Both the position numbers and the translations under genes were made by a program. Shown one piece after another: positions 15,216-23,496 of a stretch of DNA of 64,000 bases (position 1 is its first letter; every line of letters starts with the position of its first letter). This DNA comes from CADEEN01 sp963738425 (GTDB lineage: Bacteria; Pseudomonadota; Gammaproteobacteria; Burkholderiales; Burkholderiaceae_C), in contig CAVTWT010000010.1 of NCBI GenBank assembly GCA_963738425.1, forward strand, positions 1-64,000. Direction: 5' to 3'. The notes beneath the pieces were generated by a model, which saw nothing but the letters and a program-made list of their open reading frames with translations, was not told the DNA's origin and searched no databases.

Positions 15216-16178
15216 TCAACGCTCCCACTCGGGGCCGGGGCGTGTCCGCGTCAATTGCGGCTCGACCGGCGCCACCTCACGTGCCGGTCTCACAGCCCCT
15301 CTCATCATCGGCATGTCCTTGACGAAGTCGATGATCTTGCGGGCCAGCTTGCGGTCGTCCAGGCTGCCCGACTGCACCAATGCCTGGGCGATGTGCTTCC
15401 ATGCCTGGAGGGCGGCTTCGCGGCTGTGCCGTGCGTTGATGCCTGCCTTGGCGTTCGGTCGCCGAGATGGCGGGCGCCCTTCGTCTCTGGCCCTGACACG
15501 CCACAGCGCGTCCCGGCTATGGAACTCTCCTCGCGTGGGCTGCCGCGTGGCCTCGGCATCGATGCCGCATTCGCGCAGCCGCTCGGCAAAGACCTCTCGC
15601 CAGCGCTGCAGGTCGGCCTTGCGCGGATTGAGCCTCTTGCCCTGCTTCGACTCGGCCTTGACGCTCAAGTGCACGTGCGGATGGGCCTGGTGGGCGTGCA
15701 GCACCATCACGTAGTGGTGGTCGGCGAACTCGAGCTTCGCGAACTCACGCACGGCGCGCTGCACGGTCAGCGGGTCGGTGCCACGCGGCATCGACAGCAT
15801 GATGTTGAAGGCCTCGCGGCGCTGGCCCTCTCGCTCAATGCGGGCGCCGCTGTACTGCCACTGACGTTCGATCTCGCGCACGGCGTCCTTGCCGCGCTCG
15901 ATCACACCGCGGTCGTCTTCGATGTCCAGGCGGCCGTTCTTGGTGATGTAGCAAAAGTGGGCGGCGATGGCGGCCATGCCGCGTCCACCGCCGGTCACCT
16001 TGACCATGACCTGCGGAGCGCGCCGCACGGTGGCTTCGATGCGGCTTCGGATCGCCGCAGCCCGATCGGGCACCGGGTGCAATCGCGGCGTCTGCGACTT
16101 GACGATGCGGTTCGGTGGGTAGAACAAGCGCTCACCCCATTCGATCAGGACACTGTCGAGATGTGCGTTGGCGCTCAT
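15216..16178 (-). CDS. Relaxase (MobA/VirD2-like)
   Basis: A 320-aa protein of the relaxase/mobilisation nuclease family. Residues around AHPHVHLSVKAES carry the HxH metal-binding triad typical of these nucleases, preceded by HHYVMVLHAHQ. Upstream, AAHFCYITK could supply the catalytic tyrosine. It would nick oriT and pilot the strand during conjugative mobilisation. The protein is short and has no helicase or primase domain, which is common in mobilisable elements. The ATG overlaps the stop of the MobC-like gene (ATGA). Confidence 0.82.
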   Translation of the reverse strand: MSANAHLDSVLIEWGERLFYPPNRIVKSQTPRLHPVPDRAAAIRSRIEATVRRAPQVMVKVTGGGRGMAAIAAHFCYITKNGRLDIEDDRGVIERGKDAVREIERQWQYSGARIEREGQRREAFNIMLSMPRGTDPLTVQRAVREFAKLEFADHHYVMVLHAHQAHPHVHLSVKAESKQGKRLNPRKADLQRWREVFAERLRECGIDAEATRQPTRGEFHSRDALWRVRARDEGRPPSRRPNAKAGINARHSREAALQAWKHIAQALVQSGSLDDRKLARKIIDFVKDMPMMRGAVRPAREVAPVEPQLTRTRPGPEWER

Positions 16179-16768
16179 GGTGTGCTCCTTGGTGATGCAG
16201 CAGGGGCTATATGACGCGGGCCGATCGGTGCTGCTGACAGATGGGCCAGGACCAGCGTTGCCTTGTCGAGATGGGCGCGCACGTCGGCGTCGGCGCTTTC
16301 CAGCCGCTCGTAGTACTGACGCGCCGCTTCGACAGCGCCGCGGCGCAGCAGCTGCGTCAGGTGGTGGAGGTCGCGGCTGAGGACCGCGAGTTCCGCGGAC
16401 GACCGGCTCAGCGCCGCGGTGGCGGCTTTGCGATCGGCCGACGCGGCGACGGACGGCGCGCCGTCGATCAGGCGCATCAGATAGGCCCCGCGCGACAGGC
16501 CGGCAGCCCGGGCATTGGAGTCCAGGCGCAAGGCGGCGGCGCGGGTCAGTCGAACGGACAGGTTGACCTTGGAGGTCGGTGCCACACCATCGTTGGTGAC
16601 GAGGGGTGCGGGCGTGGTGGTACTGCCGCCTGGCCCGTCCAGCGCTGCGGCCAACGCACCGCGCACGACATCGGATTCGGTCAGGCCCTTCTCGGCGGCG
16701 CGCGCTCCCAGCGCAGCGCGCAGGCCGCGCAGGTCGACGGTGAAGTACTCGCGCGCAGCCGCGGCCAT
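16175..16768 (-). CDS. MobC-like relaxosome accessory protein
   Basis: A 197-aa protein with a ribbon-helix-helix-like segment (KVNLSVRLTRAAALRLDSNARAAG, starting mid-protein) and a following helical region, as in MobC/TraJ-type accessory proteins that bind oriT and help the relaxase. The N terminus (REYFTVDLRGLRAALG) may be a second DNA-binding element. It overlaps the relaxase start by 4 bases. oriT would be expected just upstream, in 16769-16906. Confidence 0.65.
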   Translation of the reverse strand: MAAAAREYFTVDLRGLRAALGARAAEKGLTESDVVRGALAAALDGPGGSTTTPAPLVTNDGVAPTSKVNLSVRLTRAAALRLDSNARAAGLSRGAYLMRLIDGAPSVAASADRKAATAALSRSSAELAVLSRDLHHLTQLLRRGAVEAARQYYERLESADADVRAHLDKATLVLAHLSAAPIGPRHIAPAASPRSTP

Positions 16769-16887
16769 CGGTCAATACCTTCGCCTGGGTGCGCCGACAC
16801 CACAGAATGCGGCGGCCAGCCTATCCTGCCATCCAACTTTTTCAAGCTTCTTCATCTCCACTCTCGATCGAAGCTGCGGCTGATCGG

Positions 16888-16906
16888 GGGTCGGACTGTC
16901 CGACCC
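16888..16906. promoter_or_regulatory. 19-bp palindrome, candidate parS/operator copy 1
   Basis: GGGTCGGAC-T-GTCCGACCC is a perfect palindrome with 9-base arms ending at the stop codon of the ParB gene. A second copy of the TCGGAC-N-GTCCGA core lies upstream of the same gene at 17998-18010. Flanking by the same site suggests that the ParB-like protein binds it. A rho-independent terminator is unlikely, since no T-run follows. Confidence 0.55.
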
Positions 16907-17827
16907 TCACGAGAGCCGATCGGCGAGGCTCGCCAACCGCTGCTTCAGCCGTTGAAGGTCTGCGTCTGCAACGCGAGGCTCGGCCCGTGCGATTTGATCG
17001 AGCGCGTGTTCGAGCCGCGCGCAAGCTGTGGCGGCGTGGGCAAGGAAGGTCGGCCCTGGTCTTCGATGCCCCGGTCTCTGCACGGGTCGGATGGCATCGG
17101 CACGGGCCGCGTTGACCAGACTGCGGGTGATCTCACCTTCGCCGCCGAGTAGCGCCCTTACCCGCTCCGGTTGCTCCTGGTGCAGCTTCTTCAGTTCGTA
17201 CAGCGTGCGCGGCGACGTGCAGCGACCCGCCTGCATCGCGTCGTTCAACTCTGTCGGCAGATCGAGCAGCGCCAAGTGATGTGCAATGGTCGTCTGGTCG
17301 ATGCCCAGGAACTTGGCGATCGTCGCATTGGTGTCGCCGGCATCGGCCTTCCTGCGGATCAGCCGTGCCAAGTCCATCGGTGTGAGGCCATGCCGCTTCT
17401 GGTTCTCGGCAGCTTGCGCATAGGGATCGGCCGGCGCGTCACGCACCACGACCGGGACATCGCTCAGACCCACGAGCCGGGCAGCACGGTGGCGTTTCGC
17501 GCCGTGGTGGATGCGATAGAGGCCGGCCGTATCCGCCGCAGCCACGACGAGCGGCTGCAGGATGCCGTGCTGACGGATGCTGTCGGCCAGCTCGGCGATC
17601 TCTTCCTGCGGGAACTCGGTGCGCGGGTTGTTAGGGTCTTCGAACAACTTGTCGCGCGATACGAGGAGCGGATGCCCTGCGATCGAGGCAGCGCGTGTCG
17701 ATGACTTTGTCGAATGGCTGGCGCTGTCGTGCGGTCGCGCTTGGCGATCGGCGTCGTGCGGCACAAACGGCTCGCCACCCAGCAAATCCAGCTGATCGGT
17801 TCTCGGTTTACTCCAAGGCATGCGCAT
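16907..17827 (-). CDS. ParB/RepB/Spo0J-family partition or regulatory protein
   Basis: A 306-aa protein. The ParB N domain at roughly residues 55-150 includes ELADSIRQHGILQPLVV and the CTP-binding-type GAKRHRAARLVG, then AENQKRHGLTPMDLA. An HTH follows (IAKFLGIDQTTIAHHLALLDLP), then a C-terminal dimerisation helix. No ParA is encoded next to it, so it may act in regulation, copy stability or as a KorB-like repressor of the mobile element. ATG 17827 and 17821 are both usable. Confidence 0.85.
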   Translation of the reverse strand: MRMPWSKPRTDQLDLLGGEPFVPHDADRQARPHDSASHSTKSSTRAASIAGHPLLVSRDKLFEDPNNPRTEFPQEEIAELADSIRQHGILQPLVVAAADTAGLYRIHHGAKRHRAARLVGLSDVPVVVRDAPADPYAQAAENQKRHGLTPMDLARLIRRKADAGDTNATIAKFLGIDQTTIAHHLALLDLPTELNDAMQAGRCTSPRTLYELKKLHQEQPERVRALLGGEGEITRSLVNAARADAIRPVQRPGHRRPGPTFLAHAATACARLEHALDQIARAEPRVADADLQRLKQRLASLADRLS

Positions 17828-17997
17828 GCACGCGATGTTGCGATCGACTGCACGTCCGCGAAAGGGGCAGCCAAGTTGCTGCCGGCGCTCGGCTGAGGTC
17901 TCATGCGGTTCAATGCGGTGCCGTGCGCTCTCGTGCGCGCCGAGCGCGCGTTGCGAAGTTTTTCAACTCCGTGGCCGCACAGCGAATCGGGAGGGGG

Positions 17998-18010
17998 TCG
18001 GACGGTCCGA
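17998..18010. promoter_or_regulatory. Candidate parS/operator copy 2
   Basis: TCGGAC-G-GTCCGA, embedded in GGG on the left, repeats the core of the 16888-16906 palindrome, 171 bases upstream of the ParB start and just beyond the SSB gene stop. It could be an operator for the parB promoter. Confidence 0.5.
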
Positions 18011-18083
18011 GGGGCAACCTCTGGCGAGCAGCCATCGTCCAGAACATTGCGGCGGAAGCGCATCGCGCCTCCGCCCCAAGCGG

Positions 18084-18590
18084 TCAGACTGGGATCGGAT
18101 CACCGTGCTCGTCGAACTCGGCCTGTGCCGTGGCGGTGACTGCCTTGCGCCCCTTGCCCAACTTGCGCTCGGTCGGCTTCGCGGCACTCGCCTTCGTCTG
18201 CACGCCGTCCTCCGGCCCCGTGCCCTGCTTGGCTCGCAGCGCCTCGCCTTCGGCCTTGGTGTCGAGGTAGTCGATTTCCTCGGCGGTGAAGGCCATCGAA
18301 TAGACCGTCTCGCCCTCGCGCTCGTAGTTGTTGTTCTGCACGCGCCCCACCACGTTGACGTGGCTGCCCTTGCCAAGGTACTGCGCCGCGTTCTCGGCCT
18401 GCTTGCCCCACAGGGTCCACAGGATCGCGGTCGCTTCCTCGCCGCGGTCGTCGCCGCTGCCCTTGCGCGTGTTGCTGATCGCGGTCAGCGTGGCCTTGCT
18501 GACGGGTTGACCGTCGCGGCCCTGCACGGACACCAGTCGCACGCCCGAAGCCAGGTGCGCATTGCGTTGTTCGACTCGAACGAAAGCCAT
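18084..18590 (-). CDS. ssb: Single-stranded DNA-binding protein (element-encoded)
   Basis: A 168-aa OB-fold protein: LVSVQGRDGQPVSKATLTAIS, ILWTLWGKQAENAAQYLGKG and VVGRVQNNNYEREGETVYS follow the SSB strand pattern. The acidic C-terminal tip usual in chromosomal SSB (DDDIPF) is replaced by DEHGDPIPV, typical of mobile-element homologues. It would protect single strands during conjugative transfer or element replication. It lies upstream of parB in the same direction. Confidence 0.8.
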   Translation of the reverse strand: MAFVRVEQRNAHLASGVRLVSVQGRDGQPVSKATLTAISNTRKGSGDDRGEEATAILWTLWGKQAENAAQYLGKGSHVNVVGRVQNNNYEREGETVYSMAFTAEEIDYLDTKAEGEALRAKQGTGPEDGVQTKASAAKPTERKLGKGRKAVTATAQAEFDEHGDPIPV

Positions 18591-19794
18591 GATGAGACTC
18601 CTCACGGAAGCACCAGCCGCATCCCGCATCGGGCTGCTGAAAACTGATCCTTCTGCTTGGCTCTCCTCGCACTCGCCCTGGGGCGAGCGGGGAGTGGGGT
18701 GGCTGTTCGAGCGGGAAGCCAACACGAGAAACGGTGAGCCGGTTTCCCGGTCCACCGCATTGAAGATCCCCCCACAAGTCCCCCTCACAAGGGACGGGGG
18801 CGCAGTTGGGGGGATCGCGGTGAGCCCAACCGACTCATCGGGCAGCGACCGCAACCAATGAGGGCCCGAGCAACCGCGGACGCCGTGACAGCTCCGCTGG
18901 CACGACGGCTGCCGCGAGCGGCCCGCCCACGTTCACGAGGACCGGCGCCTCTGCGACCGACGTGCCACCAAGCGCAGCGACTGGCGCGGCGGTCGAGCCG
19001 GCCCGAGCACGCTCAGGTGTTCGGGCCTTCAGGCGGCCCGGCTTCGGGTACGGCGGGTGGCCGTGGTGACGATCGGGCACGTGCGCAGCAAACGAAGTGC
19101 AGCGGCGTGCGCGAGCAGCGGGCCAGTTCGTCAAGCGGGCGAGCGGAACGGATGGCGGTCGCGTACCCGCGACGGCCATCAGCGAGCCCGCGGTCCCCGG
19201 CCACGGGAAGGGCCGCCTTCGTGATCACCGCCGGCGCAGCCGGCCAAACCGCGTCGCGCGAAGGATGGAAGCCCGGAAGGGTCGAGACGCGCCGCGGCTC
19301 GATGCGAAGCACGACAGCCTGGCACCGCGCAGCGGGGACGCGCCCAGCGGTCAACAAAACGGCGACGACACGATCACCGCTACAGCATCACCGCATGTGC
19401 GCCAATTACCACCGCCGTCATCGCCCGCGACCGCCTGCTTCGGTACACACAAATGCCTATTTAGGAGTGTCCACCGTTGTGTACCGCAAACCGCCAGCCG
19501 GCTCGCCGGCCGAACTGCCCACGCCCGCGACCCCCGAACCCGGCGCCTCGCCGGTGGCCGACCCCTCCACTTCCACTCTTTGATCGGAGGATCGACCACA
19601 ACGCGGGGTTCACGCGCACAACGGTCAAAACCGACTTTTGAAGCGTTGGAACCACGCGCTCCACGATCAGGGAAACCACCCATATAGTTGGCATTACAAC
19701 TAATTGTGTTGCCAACGATAATTTGTTGTCGAACCCAAGTACGCAGCCCAACGACGACGTCGCTCAGCGTGCCCAGACACACAGGAGACAAGAC
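18591..19794. other. 1.2-kb stretch without a supported gene
   Basis: Several open frames exist on both strands, but all are Arg/Pro/Ala-rich, overlap each other, lack ribosome binding sites and show no domain. The last part is AT-richer and carries the inverted repeat at 19687-19716. It could be the decayed right end of the mobilisable element. Confidence 0.5.
19687..19716. promoter_or_regulatory. Operator-like inverted repeat upstream of the P450 operon
   Basis: GTTGGCA (19687-19693) and TGCCAAC (19710-19716) form an inverted repeat. Nested inside is ACAA-CTAA-TTGT (19696-19707). The block is AT-rich against its surroundings and lies about 210 bases before the P450 start. The MarR regulator in the operon is the obvious candidate binder. 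Confidence 0.5.
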
Positions 19795-19898
19795 ATGACC
19801 CACCCAGCTCTCGACGCTTGGCCTCGATGGCTGCCGCCGATCAACTGCGGACCGACACCGCCACGCTTGAGCGCTACATCGGCATGGCGGTGCACTGA
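19795..19898 (+). pseudogene. Gene scar: start with Shine-Dalgarno joined to a C-terminal remnant
   Basis: A strong AGGAGACAAG precedes ATG 19795 (MTHPALDAW). In another frame a plausible protein end, RRLASMAAADQLRTDTATLE, runs to a stop at 19898, 30 bases before the P450 start. Together this looks like a former first gene of the operon that suffered an internal, frame-shifting deletion. Confidence 0.45.
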
Positions 19899-19928
19899 GC
19901 ATCGCGCCGGCACACACGAGGACACCCC

Positions 19929-21140
19929 ATGAACGAGATCGCATCGATACCCGAACTCGACTTCGACCCCTATGCGGCCGAGAACCTGATCGACCCCTAC
20001 CCCATGCACCAGGCGGTGCGCGAGGCCGGGCCGGTGGTCAGGCTCAAGGGCTACCCCACGTTGGTCGCCTGCGCGCGCCACGAGCAGGTGCACGCGGTGC
20101 TGAACGACCATGTCAACTTCATCTCGGGCGCGGGGGTGGGGCTCGCGAACTTCAGGCTCGAGACGCCGTTCAGGCCGAAGAGCCTGATCCTGGAAGCCGA
20201 CCCGCCGCTGCACACGCAGACCCGCACCGTGTTGTCGCGCATCCTCAGCCCCAAGGCGGTGATGCAGATTCGCGCCACCTTCACCGCGGAAGCCGAGGCG
20301 CTGGTCGAGAGGTGCCTGGCCAAGTCGATCGAGCAAGGGTGGATCGACGGCATCCACGATCTTGCCCAGCCCTATCCACTGAAGGTGTTCCCAGACGCGG
20401 TGGGTGTGGGGGACGACGGCCGCGAGAACCTGCTGATCTATGGCGATCTGATCTTCAATTCGATGGGCCCACGCAATGCCCTGCTGGCCAAAGCGGCCGA
20501 GCGCATGGGGCCGGTGACCGAGTGGATCATGACCCGCTGCCAGCGTGAGCATTTGCGCCCGGGCGGCTTCGGTGACCAGATCTACCAGGCGGCAGACGCA
20601 GGCGAAATCACGCGCGAGCAGGCACCGCTGCTGGTGCGATCGTTCCTCTCCGCTGGCGTTGACACGACGATCAACGGCCTGGGCAATGCCCTGTTCAGCC
20701 TGGCCCACCACCCTGGCGAATACGCCAAGTTGCACGCCGATCCGGCGCTGGCCCGCCCGGCGTTCGAGGAGGCGCTGCGCTGGGAATCGACGGCGCAGAC
20801 CTTCTTCCGCACCGCCGGCAACGACACCCACATCGCCGGCATTCCTGTCGCCAACAACACCAAGGTGCTGTGCTTCCTGGCCGCAGCCAATCGCGACCCG
20901 CGCAAGTGGCCGGAACCCGAGCGCTACAACATCGAGCGTCGACCGAGCGGCCATGTGGCGATGGGCTCGGGCATCCACGGTTGTGTCGGCCAGGCCGTGG
21001 CGCGGCTGGAGGGCGAAGTCGTGCTCACGGCCCTGGCCCGGCGCGTGAAGGCCATCGAGGTCGCGGGGCCGCACATCCGGCGCCTGAACAACACCTTGCG
21101 TGCGCTCGACACGCTGCCCCTTCGTCTTATTCCCGTCTGA
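19929..21140 (+). CDS. Cytochrome P450, CYP199A-like
   Basis: A 403-aa soluble bacterial P450. The I-helix motif is AGVDTT, the ExxR is in EEALRWES, and the haem loop is GSGIHGCVGQAVARLEGE with the axial Cys. The haem loop and the C-terminal IRRLNNTLRALDTLPLRL resemble CYP199A enzymes, which oxidise para-substituted benzoates (for example O-demethylation of 4-methoxybenzoate). The substrate here is inferred. The following genes provide its ferredoxin and reductase, making a complete class I electron chain in one operon. Confidence 0.88.
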   Translation: MNEIASIPELDFDPYAAENLIDPYPMHQAVREAGPVVRLKGYPTLVACARHEQVHAVLNDHVNFISGAGVGLANFRLETPFRPKSLILEADPPLHTQTRTVLSRILSPKAVMQIRATFTAEAEALVERCLAKSIEQGWIDGIHDLAQPYPLKVFPDAVGVGDDGRENLLIYGDLIFNSMGPRNALLAKAAERMGPVTEWIMTRCQREHLRPGGFGDQIYQAADAGEITREQAPLLVRSFLSAGVDTTINGLGNALFSLAHHPGEYAKLHADPALARPAFEEALRWESTAQTFFRTAGNDTHIAGIPVANNTKVLCFLAAANRDPRKWPEPERYNIERRPSGHVAMGSGIHGCVGQAVARLEGEVVLTALARRVKAIEVAGPHIRRLNNTLRALDTLPLRLIPV

Positions 21141-21148
21141 GTTCCACC

Positions 21149-21472
21149 ATGCCCAAAGTCGTCTTCATCCAGTCCGATGGCCGCGAACATTCCATACAGG
21201 CACCCACGGGCGTCAGCCTGATGCAGATCGCCACCGAAGCCGGCGTTCCCGGCATCGTTGCCGAATGCGGTGGCTCGGCGATGTGCGCCACCTGCCATAT
21301 CTACGTCGATCCAGCCTGGCTGGATCGGCTCTCGGCGCCCCTGGCCAATGAGTTGGAGATGCTCGAGTGCACCGCCGCCGACAGGCTCTCGAACAGCCGC
21401 CTGTCGTGCCAGATCAAGTCGTCGGAGGCTCTGGATGGCCTGGTCATCCGCATCCCCGACCGGCAGCAGTGA
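21149..21472 (+). CDS. [2Fe-2S] ferredoxin (palustrisredoxin/putidaredoxin type)
   Basis: A 107-aa adrenodoxin-type ferredoxin with cluster ligands in ECGGSAMCATCH and the last Cys in RLSCQI. It would shuttle single electrons from the reductase at 22052 to the P450. It starts 8 bases after the P450 stop. The length and the C-terminal VIRIP motif are normal for the group. Confidence 0.92.
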   Translation: MPKVVFIQSDGREHSIQAPTGVSLMQIATEAGVPGIVAECGGSAMCATCHIYVDPAWLDRLSAPLANELEMLECTAADRLSNSRLSCQIKSSEALDGLVIRIPDRQQ

Positions 21473-22059
21473 AGGCAGCAGTGAAGGCGCCGATGAAGGC
21501 CGCAATGAAGGCAAGCGTGAAGCCGCGCGTCGTCGACCTGGAGCGCTACGTGCCGGCCTTCCTGACCTGGATCGCCAACAAGCTGTCGCGCGGCGCCTCT
21601 CAGCACTACCTGGCCGCGTTCGACGTCGGCATCGAGGTCTGGAGATGTCTGGTGTTGCTGGCGATCGAGAACTCGATCTCGGCGCAGCAGGTTTCGCGCG
21701 TCATCGGTATGGACAAGGCATCGGTCAGCCGTTGCTTCAAGAGCATGCAAGCCGACGGCCTGATCACGCTGGGGCTGGACCCAGCCGACGGCCGAATCCG
21801 CATCGCCACGCTGACGAAGAAGGGCCGCGCGCTGCACGACAAGATCATCGGCATCGCACTGGAACGCGAAAGGGCGTTTCTCTCGGTGCTCAGCAGCGCC
21901 GAGCAGGAAACGCTGATCGGCTTGCTCAAGCGGCTGCATGCCAACCTGCCGCAGGTTGAAGAGGCCACCACCAAATACGTCGCGGCCCGGTTTCCTGCCG
22001 TCACTGCACGAGCCCATGCACGCCTGACTGCACGCGCAACGGGAGATGACGATGAATGA
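21469..22059 (+). CDS. MarR-family transcriptional regulator
   Basis: About 196 aa. The winged HTH is clear: SAQQVSRVIGMDKASVSRCF, then a wing around LDPADGRIRIATLTKKG. The N terminus is a repetitive Lys/Ala run (VKAAVKAPMKAAMKASVK) encoded by 12-base near-repeats, so the start is uncertain: GTG 21469 overlaps the ferredoxin stop, while GTG 21481, ATG 21493 and ATG 21505 also fit. Its position between ferredoxin and reductase suggests control of the P450 operon in response to an aromatic acid. Confidence 0.8.
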   Translation: MKAAVKAPMKAAMKASVKPRVVDLERYVPAFLTWIANKLSRGASQHYLAAFDVGIEVWRCLVLLAIENSISAQQVSRVIGMDKASVSRCFKSMQADGLITLGLDPADGRIRIATLTKKGRALHDKIIGIALERERAFLSVLSSAEQETLIGLLKRLHANLPQVEEATTKYVAARFPAVTARAHARLTARATGDDDE

Positions 22060-23281
22060 GGCCGCCACCATCGTTGTCGTCGGCGGTGGCCATGCCGCTG
22101 CCCAGTTGTGTGTCGGCCTGGCCGAAGCCGGGCTGGGAGCCCGCGTGCATCTGGTCTGCGAAGAGGCCGAACTGCCGTACCAGCGCCCGCCCCTGTCGAA
22201 GGCCTACCTGAAGGACGCGCAAGAAGGCCTGCAAGAGCACCGGGGAGCGGCCTGGTTTGCAGACCACGGCATCACCGTCCACCGGGCTGATCCCGTCACA
22301 GCAATCAACCGCGACGCCAAATCGGTGACTCTTCGCTCGGGCGTCGAGTTGCGCTACACGCAGCTGGTTCTGGCCACGGGCACGCGCGCGCGCCAGCTGC
22401 ACGGCCTACCGGCTGGGCTGAGCAACGTGGCCGTGGTGCGCACGGCGCAAGACGCGCAGCGCATGCGTACGCTGCTGGCAGGTCCAGGCCAGGTCACGGT
22501 GCTCGGCGGTGGTTTTATCGGCCTGGAAGTGGCCGCCACCGCACGCGCCCTGGGCAAGGCCGTGACCGTGCTGGAGGCCGCGCCGCGGCTTCTGGCACGG
22601 TCGGTCTCGCCTGAACTGGCAGCGCATGTGCTGCACACCCATCGCGCGGGCGGCATTGATCTGCGCGTGGGCGTGGGGGTGGGTCACTTCGAGGTGCAGG
22701 GCGACCGCCTCGTGGCCATGACGGTGGACGGGCAGCGGGAGCCGGTGGAACTGCTGGTGTTGGGCGTTGGTGCGGTGCCCGAGACCGCACTGGCCGAAGC
22801 GGCCGGGCTGGATTGCGGCAACGGCGTGCTGGTGGACGTGAACATGCGCACGTCCGATCCCGCCATCCTGGCGATCGGCGACTGCGCCTGCTTCCCCTCC
22901 CATGCGCACGCGCAGCACGCGGGCGGGCGCCTGCGGCTGGAGTCGGTGCAGAACGCCAGCGACCAGGCGCGGACGGCGACGGCAACGCTGCTCGGGCGCG
23001 ACGAGCCCTACCGCGCATTGCCCTGGTTCTGGTCCGAGCAGGCGCCGATGCGTCTCCAGATGGTCGGCTTGATGCCGGCCGAGGGCGTTCGTCATCGCCG
23101 TCCCGGCAACAGCGACCAGAGCTTCTCCCTCCTGCACTACGTCGGCGCCGAGCTGCGCTGTGTCGAGTCGGTGAATGCGCCGATCGACCACATGATGGCG
23201 CGCAAGCTGCTCGACGCCGGTCGCAGCCCGGACCCGGCGCTGGCCTGCGACCCGGCTACGCCGCTGAAGGCCTTTCTCTAG
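22052..23281 (+). CDS. FAD/NAD(P)H ferredoxin reductase
   Basis: A 409-aa reductase of the putidaredoxin/rhodocoxin reductase family. It has an FAD-binding GGGHAAAQ, an NAD-binding GGGFIGLEVA, an ATG-type LATGTRARQL and the second FAD motif AIGDCACFPS, with the C-terminal domain around FWSEQAPMRLQMVG. It takes electrons from NADH and reduces the adjacent ferredoxin. ATG 22052 has GGGAG at good spacing and overlaps the MarR gene by 8 bases; ATG 22046 is too close to that site. Confidence 0.9.
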   Translation: MNEAATIVVVGGGHAAAQLCVGLAEAGLGARVHLVCEEAELPYQRPPLSKAYLKDAQEGLQEHRGAAWFADHGITVHRADPVTAINRDAKSVTLRSGVELRYTQLVLATGTRARQLHGLPAGLSNVAVVRTAQDAQRMRTLLAGPGQVTVLGGGFIGLEVAATARALGKAVTVLEAAPRLLARSVSPELAAHVLHTHRAGGIDLRVGVGVGHFEVQGDRLVAMTVDGQREPVELLVLGVGAVPETALAEAAGLDCGNGVLVDVNMRTSDPAILAIGDCACFPSHAHAQHAGGRLRLESVQNASDQARTATATLLGRDEPYRALPWFWSEQAPMRLQMVGLMPAEGVRHRRPGNSDQSFSLLHYVGAELRCVESVNAPIDHMMARKLLDAGRSPDPALACDPATPLKAFL

Positions 23282-23496
23282 CCTACCCCCGTATCGAGTT
23301 CATCCGTCCAGACCGCGGGCGACGCGAGCGCGTGCGCGCGCATGAGACCGGCCAACTTGATAGTGGCAGCGTTCAGCTACGACGCGAGCTGCAGACGGGT
23401 GCGGTTGATGCGAGTCAACCAACGCGCTATCGCTTCCACAGTTCACACAGCTTCGCGCCGATCAGTCACCATGGTGGGCACTTCGTTCACGGCTTG

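Noticed and set aside
18597..18854. An N-terminal extension of the SSB gene
   Set aside because: The extra residues have no SSB features, whereas ATG 18590 gives the normal OB-fold start.
18835..19944. Several overlapping frames of 60-240 codons between ssb and the P450
   Set aside because: All are Arg/Pro/Ala-rich, conflict with one another, and lack ribosome binding sites and any family resemblance.
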